DNA from: Dugong dugon
Lineage: Eukaryota > Chordata > Mammalia > Sirenia > Dugongidae
Length of the DNA: 64,000 bases
NCBI GenBank assembly: GCA_030035585.1
Contig: CM057475.1
Location: forward strand, 6,986,100 to 7,050,099
Direction: 5' to 3'
Both the position numbers and the translations under genes were made by a program. Positions within the stretch are counted from its first letter, which is position 1; each line of letters starts with the position of its first letter. The notes beneath the pieces were generated by a model. The model did no database searches. It was not told where the DNA came from and saw only the letters and a list, made by a program, of their open reading frames with translations. Positions 56,114 through 64,000 of the stretch are shown piece after piece.

Positions 56114-57639
56114 CTGCAACAAGAGGACAGTGTCCAAGGGCTGCAGCTCCACCCATGCCGGTCAGATGCAGACACACAGGCCGTGCGCCACATCGCACTC
56201 GGGAAGAGCAAACAGGAGCCTGGCTTCAGAGAACATCTGAAGGCCCACAGCTTCGCTACTCCACGCACAGCTGTCACTGTATTTTGGTCAGTAGCTACCA
56301 CAGGTGAAAACCTCCTTCCAGACCTTGCAGCTACACCACCCAAGGCCTCAGGGGTCTGCCTGAAAGGACATGGGGTAGACCCAGGCCCTTGGAAGGCCAC
56401 ACCCAAGGACTCCCGGGGGGCGGTGCGCTGGTTTTCTGACTTAACGGGTATGCAGAAGACCCCAGAACACCTACAACTGCACCCCCAGCTCTTGCTCTTT
56501 CAGTTCTTTTCTCTGTGGGCAGGAGAGCCAGGTTAGGTCAGTGACACCCCACGGTGAGGGCAGACACAGGTGGTCTCATTCCCTGGACTGCTGGGGGCCC
56601 AGGCAGGTGTGGGTGCCTCCGTCATGCCCCATCCAGGGAAAGCCCGAGGCAGGACAGCCAAGGCAGAAGCAGCACCGAATGACGGGGTGCTGCCGTCTGG
56701 AGCACCTGTGCAGGCTGTGAATCTGCCATCACCCCCTCCCTGCATCCACGTGGCACCCTATGCATTGGCTCTGTTTACTATCCCCATCTTACAGACAAGG
56801 ATGCCAGAGAAAATGAGAGATCTGCTGCTGTTAGTAAAAAGTGGCTGAATTGGTGGCCCAGAGAGCAGAGGCCTTGGGCCAGCTCCCCAAAATGTCTGCT
56901 CAGCCACCTCACTGCACCCCACACCCAGCACTAAGCCCTCCCTCAGACAAGTTCTCCGAAAGAGTTGTCTGGGGGGTTTCTGGTGTCCTGTGCAAGCCCC
57001 CTTAACCTCAATATGTGACCCTTTAATGCACACCCATGCTAAGATGGGTAACAACAGTGCCAAAGGGAGCCCTGCCTGGCACACAGTGGTAGGATCTGCT
57101 CCTTCTCTCTGTGGAGAGGCTCCAGTCATGCCTGCGGCAGCTGGGAGAACAGCGCCTGGGGAATGGGGGCACAGAGGGGTCACAGATGATTCGGCTTTAA
57201 CCCCAGGAGGTAAGAAGTGCCTGCCTGCCCCTTCTACTTCCTCCTCACCCCCAGCAGTGTTGAGTCCTAGCACCACACAGGGCAGTGGTGGTGGACAGTG
57301 GCCAGGTGGCTGCCAGGGGCTGGGATGTGAAGGGTGCACAGAGGCCTCCTTATCCCTCAAGAACCCACTCCCCAAAGGCTGAGCCTCCCCAAAGTGTGCC
57401 ACCAATGGCTCTTGGGGTGATTGGTCACAATTCATAGGTGGATGTCTCTTATTTATGTATGCTTTTTCAGTGTGTTTTAGAAAAAAAATATATAGTTAGC
57501 ATCAAATGCATGCTAAAAACTTCTTTTAAAAAAATATATATTGAAGTTAAAGAAGTGAGTACACCTAAAGATTATTAGACCATGGCACACAGACGTGAGA
57601 AAAATTGTAAAGGTGATGTGCAGATGACTGAAGTCTGGG

Positions 57640-57760
57640 AAACAGGTTCTAGGGTCAGACAAATGCAAACTCTGCTATTTACAGGCTCTGTGATCTTGAA
57701 CAAATTGCTTACACTCTCTGAGTTTCCATTTTCTTCCCTGTGAAATGAACCATCATATAC
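57640..57760. mobile_element. MIR-like fragment
   Basis: Contains 'ctgtgatcttgaacaaattg' and 'ctctctgagtttccattttc', the MIR core. Confidence 0.65.
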
Positions 57761-57767
57761 GTGAAAG

Positions 57768-58216
57768 TCCACCACTCATTTTTCAGTTTGTCATACTGTG
57801 GGGGCTTGTGTGATGCCGGAAGCTATGCCACTGGTATTTCAAATGCCAGCAGGGTCACCCATGGTGGATAGGTTTCACCAGAGCTTCCAGACTAAGACAG
57901 ACTAGGAAGAAAGGCCTGGTGATTTACTTCCAAAAATCAGCCAATGAAAACCTCATGGATCATGACATAACATTGTTTGACTCATTTGCTTTGGACACAT
58001 CATCAGGAGGGATCAGTCGCTAGAGGAGGACATCATGTTTGGTGAAGAAGAGGGCCAGCGAGGGCGAGGGAGACCCTGGGTGAGACGGAATGGCACGGTG
58101 GCCACAGCAGTGTACTTCAGCATGCTGGCAATTGTGAAGCTGATGCAGGACCAGGCAGCGTTTCATTCTGTTGTACATAAAGTCACCATGAGTCAAAGTT
58201 GACAGCAACAAACACA
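57768..58216 (+). mobile_element. Non-autonomous RTE-derived element, near full length
   Basis: 'tttcagtttgtcatactgtg', 'gccagcagggtcacccatgg', 'catcatcaggagggatcagt' and the tail 'agtcaccatgagtcaaagtt' are all present in order. Confidence 0.82.
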
Positions 58217-58364
58217 ATCCATGAATGCAGGTCGGGCTGCACCAAACCAGTGTCAGGTCCTCTGCCTTTACTGCCATGAGGTATAGAGTTATGTTAGCTC
58301 TTAGTGCCGTACTTCTTAGTCCTTGCTGCACGTTAGAATCATCTGAGCTGTGCCTCACTACCCA

Positions 58365-58566
58365 AAACCAAAAAACCAAACCCATTGCTGTTGTATTGAT
58401 TCCAACTCATAGCACCCCTACGGGACAGAGCAGAACTGCTCCATAGGGTTTCCAAGGTTTACGGAAGCAGACTGCCACATCTTTCTTCTGCGGAGTGGCT
58501 TGTGGGTTCAAACCACCAACCTTTTGGTTAGCAGCCGAGTGCTCAACAACTGCGCCACTAGGGCCT
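58365..58566 (-). mobile_element. AfroSINE
   Basis: Reverse copy with 'attgatt ccaactcatag'-type tail, 'gaagcagactgccacatctt' middle and 'caactgcgccactagggc' head. Confidence 0.9.
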
Positions 58567-58790
58567 TATTTAAATCAGGATTTCTAGAGATGGAGCACGG
58601 ACATCAATATTTTCTAAAAGCTCCCCAGTGATTCTTACATGCAACCAGGGTGCAAAGCATTGCATTGGAACTTTCTCTTCTCCAATGTAACTGTCCATTA
58701 GCTAGAGGACTGCCTAAATTGTTACCAACTATAACTTCTAAGCATTCAGATAAACAGCATTTCGGATAGTTCAACCTGTAATCTGCCTAC

Positions 58791-58908
58791 CTTCAGCCTT
58801 CTCAACTTCTTTAAACCTCTGGACGAATTTCAGCCTTCTTTCCTTGGTCTGAGCCCCCATGGGTTTTGAAAGATCCCGGAAGGTCTTGGGGTTCGCCAAG
58901 TTCAAAGT
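58791..58908 (-). CDS. WDFY4: WDFY4 coding exon (BEACH)
   Basis: 39 codons from TLNLANPKTFRDLSKPMGAQ to KFVQRFKEVEKAE, with the last base opening a Gly codon. FRDLSKP-GA is the classic BEACH signature following the YPVFPW segment of the previous exon. Acceptor 'gccttctag', donor 'gtaggc'. Confidence 0.98.
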
Positions 58909-59469
58909 CTAGAAGGCAAATATGCAGTTGAGTTAACTCCCCCCAGACCCTGGTGAGGCCCGGAGAGACTCCAGGAGCCATGTTGTTCAGTTTTATGGTT
59001 CTCTTTATTGGCTTATTGTCATTTGGTCTGACCCCCTCTGGTGATTAGCAGGCATGCAGGGGTTTTATGGTCGCAGAGGCAGTGATCCACAAGGACTCAA
59101 TAGGGGAGAGATGGAATGTACGAGAAGGGAAAGACTGAGTTCACACTGAACCTGTTCCAAGTTGCCCCAGCTCAGAAGATCTTCTCCAGTTACCAGAAAG
59201 AAGCTTTAAAAAGAACCCCTGTTCTCTATAAGGCACTTGTCTCCTGCCCTCACAAAGTAGTTTACTTTAATTGTTCTGGGTGTTTGCTTAGAATCACACT
59301 GATCTTAGCAAGAAGTTTGAAGGGATCCCTTTGGGGAGGAAATGAGAAGATCAGCCTCATTTTCTGCAGGCTCCCTTCCTTCCTGGCAATGAGAATAGAA
59401 TGCTGTCCCCTTCCTCTGCCCTTGGAGATGCAGAACCGTGGAGAAATGAAGACTTTTCAGGGACCAAGT

Positions 59470-59629
59470 GGCGCCCTGGTGGCGCAGTGGTTAAGAGCTT
59501 GGCTGCTAACCTAAAGCCTGGCAGTTGGAATCTACCAGCCGCTCCTTGGAAACCCTCTGGGGCAGCTCTACTCTGTCCTATAGGGTTGCCGTGAGTTGGA
59601 ACCGACTCGATGGCACGTAACAACAACAA
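59470..59629 (+). mobile_element. AfroSINE, well preserved
   Basis: Starts 'gcgccctggtggcgcagtgg', with the A-box-like 'tggcgcagtgg'. The tail ends 'ccgactcgatggcacgtaac' and runs into AAC repeats. Confidence 0.92.
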
Positions 59630-59739
59630 AGTGTACTTAGAGACATTTTCTTTGAGCAGAGATGTTCTGTATGTTAGCAGAGGAGCTGCGTGGTCCCCTA
59701 GTCTTTGTATTTCTTTACAGAAGGAAGTATTTCTTTATA

Positions 59740-59923
59740 CCCACTGCTACTGAGTCAATTCCAACTCCTACCGAGGACTGAGCAGAACTGCCCCATAAGA
59801 TTTCCAAGGCTGTAAATCTTTATGGAAGCAGACTGCCACATCTTTCTCCCACAGAGCGGATGGTGGGTTCAAACCAAAAGGTCAGCAGCCTAGTGCTTTA
59901 ACCACTGCGCCACGAGAGCGCCT
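59740..59923 (-). mobile_element. AfroSINE with target duplication
   Basis: Reverse copy between 'tatttctttata' and 'catttctttata', one mismatch. Confidence 0.9.
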
Positions 59924-59944
59924 TCATTTCTTTATAACTTTCTT

Positions 59945-60044
59945 TAATCATCCACTGAAAACCCTATGGAGCACAGTTCTACTCTGACACACATGTGGTC
60001 ACCATAAATCACAGCCAACTCTGCGGCAACTGGTTTTCATTTCA
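59945..60044 (+). mobile_element. AfroSINE, 3' part only
   Basis: Truncated forward fragment from 'ccactgaaaaccctatggag' to 'ctctgcggcaactggttttc'. Confidence 0.75.
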
Positions 60045-60256
60045 CTAGCTGAGACTCCACCTCAGCTCCAATGGGGGAGTGGGGTGTACCACAATTTCAG
60101 ACACCTGCAGAGGCCAGGGGGTGTGAGGATGAAGCAGGCCACTGCAAGCCCCCAGCAAGTGACAGGGACGCAGAGACCTACACACATCTAAAGGGGCAGC
60201 TGCACCTCGGCTCCAGCGGATTTTACCACAAGAGAATGGAGCTTCATAGTTGCCAA

Positions 60257-60433
60257 ACCCAAACACCCACTGCCATTGAGTTGATTCCGACTCATAGCAA
60301 CCCCAGAGGGTTTCCAAGGCTGTAAATCTCTACGGAAGAGGACTGCCACATCTCTCTCCCACTGGTGGAGCCTCTGGTGGTTTCAAACCACCAACCTTTC
60401 AGTCAGCTTTAACCACTGTGCCACCAAGGCTCT
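60257..60433 (-). mobile_element. AfroSINE with short target duplication
   Basis: Reverse copy with 'actgccattgagttgattcc' at the tail; 'agttgcca' flanks both ends. Confidence 0.9.
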
Positions 60434-61402
60434 CCCAGTTGCCATATCTCCTGATTTCCCAAAAGATACTGGAAATCCACAGTTTTATGAGAAATCTCTC
60501 AGTTTTTAAATGCTGGTAAGTGATCAAAAATTTAAATACAGGATATTGGCTAACAAAACACACTTGCAAATCACCCTGTGCAATGTGTGTGATTAAAGCT
60601 GGAATTTTACGTTTCATTTTTTAAACGCTTCCACCTCAAATGGATCATCACGACAAGAAGAAGCACAGAGCTGGTGAGAAAAGGCTGTGGTAAATGCCTG
60701 AAGTGAGTGGGGATGTGAGGTCACAGAAGCCTGAGCCCCCCTTCCCAACTCCTGGGGCTCAGCCTTCCAAGCAGCCTCAGGCAGGACTGGCCAGGCTGGT
60801 CGGCACCAGGGACCCAGCCACCTTTTCCCTTTACACATGACTCACCGTGTCTCCTGATAGCAAGAGACACTGCTCCGTGTCCAGATGGTCCCAGTGCCAC
60901 CTTCCCTCCTCCTCCTTCCTCCCACGCCTGCTGAGGTCCAGGGATAGAGACCAAGAGGACGAATGACCTGGTCTTGCCGGCAGCTTCCCCAGCACTCCGT
61001 GTCTTGGGCCAGATCCTGGGTGAAGTCCAGATTCGACCATCGCAGTTACAGTAACCATCTTCAGGAAGCATAGTTCTCTCTCTGTCTCCATGTCGATTCC
61101 AGAACAAACTCCATGGCCCACATCACTTGTGACTGCAGCTCGCCACCAGTGTTGGTCCACGGTGGTATCTCAATATGGGGATGGGAAGCCAGGAAGTTCT
61201 CTTCAGATAATGTTAGCATTTGTACTAGTCACGTTGATCATCACAGCCTTGTCCACCTTCCCACAGGTGGGGCTGGGACCTGCACGCAGGCAGTCCAATG
61301 CCAAAGGTGGGGCAAGGGACCTAAGAACCAACAGCCATTGGGCCCAGACCTGTAGTGAACCTCATGGTAGTCTCTGCATTCTGGCTTAGGCTGTGCTGGT
61401 TA

Positions 61403-61576
<174 letters not shown>

Positions 61577-61590
61577 CTACCAGAAGAGAC

Positions 61591-61608
61591 AAAAAAAAAA
61601 AAAAAAAA
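61591..61608 (-). repeat. Poly(T) tract upstream of a WDFY4 exon
   Basis: Eighteen A on the plus strand, so eighteen T in the pre-mRNA sense, ending 15 bases before the exon. It overlaps the region used as polypyrimidine tract. Confidence 0.85.
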
Positions 61609-62551
61609 GGGGTAAGCTAAAGGTGTTTGACCTCCACAGGGGTCTAGCTCTCAGCCCTCAGCAGGAGTCCCTCTCTCTGTAGGTGAGAATAGGCAACACA
61701 TCAACTTGGTTGTTCCCATGCATCTCGGACACCAGCCAGTGCCAACTCAGGGACACACACAATTTCAATAGGAGCTGCAGCAAATATATCTGGAAGCTAA
61801 GTCTGTCTGGAAAAAAAGTACAACTTAGCAGTCCAAAGTCAAGGATAAAACATCTTTTGTGTTAACACATGGGATACTCAAAAATTGATTAAATGCACAA
61901 ATGCTGTGAGTAAACTTACTGCTGACACATTTGCAATTGGAAAAATAAACTGAGGGTTGTCTTAGTAACAGAGAAAGAAGTCCTCACCAGCTAATGGGCT
62001 GAGTTGTCCAACAGCCTTCCTCTGGGACTTTTAGAGCTGCCTGTTCCCTGTCCGACTGTTGGGATAATGGCCATGCCTAGGGGCCTTCTGTCTTACCAGT
62101 CACAAACAGAGACAGGAAAGATATTTGGGGAAAATTCACCAAGGCCAGTGAGTGACGGAGCAGTCCCATATAGCTGTCATCTCTGATATGGGACCTATAT
62201 GCTATCTATGGTCTCTCCTTTCCTTGGCCTGCTTATTGGGAAAGAAAGGACTGCAGGATTGGGTGACCAAGAGCCACTTTCTTGTTGCCATGTGATCTTT
62301 AGGACTGCCCCCTTGAGGTCCCTTCCTTCCACTGAGAACCCTCAGCTGTCTGTCAAGCTCATCCAGGCTGGGAGTCACATGTGTCTTCCCCAGAGAAAGA
62401 CATGAACATGCATGCCCCTTCCATGTTGTGTGCATCTTACACACATGTGCACACCTTCATGGGTGGGTCATGAGTGTATACACAGAGGCACTCAGTGCCT
62501 GCTAACACACACACATACATGCACATACATACTTACACACATAGGGACATC

Positions 62552-63672
62552 ACTGCTAATATCAGATGGATTATGGCTGAAAGTAGAGAATACCAGAAAG
62601 ACATTTACCTGTGTTTTATTGACTATACAAAGGCATTCGACTGTGGGATCATAAATTATGGATAACATTGTGAAGAATGGGTATTCTGGAACACTTAATT
62701 GTGCTCATGAGGAACCTGTACTTAGACCAAAAGGCAGTCGTTTGAACAAGTGGATACTGTGTGATTTAAAATCAGGAAAGGTGTGCGTCAGGGTTGTATC
62801 CTTTCACCATACTTATTCAGTCTGTATACTGAGCAAATAATCTGAGAAGCTGGACTATATGAAGAAGAATGCGGCATCCGGATCAGAGGAAGACTCATTA
62901 ACAACCTGAGATATGCAGATCACGCAACCTCACTTACAGAAAGTGAAGAGGACTTGAAGCACTTACTGATGAAGATCAAAGACTATAGCCTTCAGTGTGG
63001 ATTACACCTCAACATAAAGAAAACAAAAATCCTCACAACTGGACCAGTAAGCAACATCATGATAAACGGAGAAAAGATTGAAGTTGTCAAGGATTTCATC
63101 TTACTTGGATCCACAATCAATGCCCACGGAAGCAGCAGTCAAGAAATCAAACAACTCATTGCATCGGGCAAATCTACTGCAAAAGACCTCTTTACAGTGT
63201 TAAAAAACAAAGATGTCACTTTAAGGACTAAGGTGTGCCTGACCCAAGCCATGGTGTTTTCAATCACCTCATATGCATTTGAAAGCTGGATAATGAATAA
63301 GGAAGACTGAAGGAGAATTGATGCCTTTGAATTACAGTGTTGGTGAAGAATATTGAATATACCACGGACTGCCAGAAGAACAAACAAATCTGTCTTGGAA
63401 GAAGTACAGCCAGAGTGCTCATTAGAAGCAAAGATGGCAAGATTTTGTCTCACTTACTTTGGACATGTTATCAGGAAGGACTCGTCCCTGGAGAAGGACA
63501 TTGTGCTTGATAAAGTAGAGCGTCAGCAAAGAAGAGGAAGCCCCTCAACAGTGGCTGCAACAATGGCTCAAGCATAACAACGATTGTAAGAATGGCACAG
63601 GACTGGGCAGTGTTTCTTTATGTTGTACACAGGGTCACTGTGAGTCAGAACCGACTCAAAGGAACCTAACAA
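62552..63672 (+). mobile_element. RTE-clade LINE, 5'-truncated, inactive
   Basis: About 1.1 kb in a single reading frame encodes the reverse transcriptase region of an RTE (BovB-like) LINE. Motif A FIDYTKAFDC is at 62615-62644 and motif B VRQGC at 62783-62797. Motif C reads YADH instead of YADD (62912-62923), so a catalytic Asp is lost. The thumb/C-terminal region follows (LNIKKTKIL, ILLGSTI, ARRTNKSVLEE). In-frame stops occur at 62663, 62843, 63308 and 63344, without frameshift. The 3' end 'gtcactgtgagtcagaaccg' plus AAC repeats is shared with the short elements above. It lies in a WDFY4 intron, opposite to the gene. Confidence 0.9.
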
Positions 63673-63938
63673 CAACACATACATACACACACATGTGTGC
63701 CCACACACCAGCCACACTCACTCCCCAGCTCTGACTCCAACGCCCAAGCATCTCCTTCAGTCACTGGGATTTTCTGAGGAAAATACTTGGGACATTTCTG
63801 GCATATTAATAAAATAAAATAAAAGATCTTTTGTTGAGTAATCCACATACTTCTTCCATCATAGGGGCCTGAGCTATTTTCTGATGTCATTCCTGGAAGC
63901 TTCCTCAGACCCAGACTACCCTGAAGAAATAACCGTAC

Positions 63939-63981
63939 CTGCCACCTCTGCAGCATGCTTCTGTCCGAGCCGGGGTGTTTC
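63939..63981 (-). CDS. WDFY4: WDFY4 coding exon (start of BEACH in this window)
   Basis: 43 bases: one base completing a codon from the upstream exon, then KHPGSDRSMLQRWQ. The W-x-K/R after LQ continues directly into [14 protein letters not shown] of the next exon, as in BEACH proteins. Acceptor 'ttcacag', donor 'gtacgg'. It is the most upstream WDFY4 exon in the window. Confidence 0.92.
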
Positions 63982-64000
63982 CTGTGAACAGCAAATAACG

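Noticed and set aside
43500..57000. Search for LRRC18, known to lie within WDFY4 in other mammals
   Set aside because: No leucine-rich repeat frame is present on either strand. In human it lies further upstream in the gene, which would be beyond 64000 here.
59470..59629. tRNA gene suggested by A-box and B-box-like words
   Set aside because: The words belong to the tRNA-derived head of AfroSINE. No cloverleaf or anticodon arm is intact.

Overview
The window is mammalian nuclear DNA, almost certainly from an afrotherian and most plausibly a paenungulate such as an elephant or manatee. The lineage call rests on about twenty copies of a tRNA-derived SINE with an invariant tail resembling 'gagtcggaatcgactcgatggcaac' broken into recognisable pieces (AfroSINE), plus RTE-clade LINE pieces and short RTE-derived elements sharing that tail. 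The coding signal is split into short exons with GT-AG borders. There is no operon structure.

One protein-coding gene is recognisable: the 3' end of WDFY4, on the minus strand. Fifteen coding exons run from 63981 down to a stop codon at 15506. Together they encode 654 residues: the BEACH domain (eight exons, 63981 to about 31655) followed by the WD40 propeller (seven exons, 29689 to 15506). Every exon was placed by reading the minus strand and matching splice phase. All borders are GT-AG, all phases agree, and no stop or frameshift interrupts the frame, so the gene looks functional. The upstream part of this very large gene lies beyond 64000. The protein is known from other mammals as a BEACH-family factor needed for cross-presentation by type 1 conventional dendritic cells.

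Layout: 1-15 kb lies downstream of the gene and holds no recognisable gene. It contains SINEs, an old L1 with nested insertions (4.8-6.9 kb), a nested pair of LTRs (12.8-13.7 kb) and a G-rich minisatellite (14.1-14.8 kb). 15.1-15.5 kb is the probable 3'UTR. 15.5-29.7 kb holds the WD40 exons, with a perfect-consensus CTCF motif in the last intron. 31.6-64 kb holds the BEACH exons, spread by large repeat-filled introns: an L1-rich block at 36.7-42.5 kb, a 10.9 kb intron at 45.1-56.0 kb, and a 1.1 kb RTE LINE copy with a damaged reverse transcriptase at 62.5-63.7 kb.

I see no CRISPR array, toxin system, virus or novel multi-gene system. The points most worth a second look are non-coding: the minisatellite made of near-CTCF motifs just beyond the 3'UTR, the perfect CTCF site 28 bp from a coding exon, several nested or repeated insertions, and a few repeat-free AT-rich intronic stretches that look like conserved regulatory sequence.
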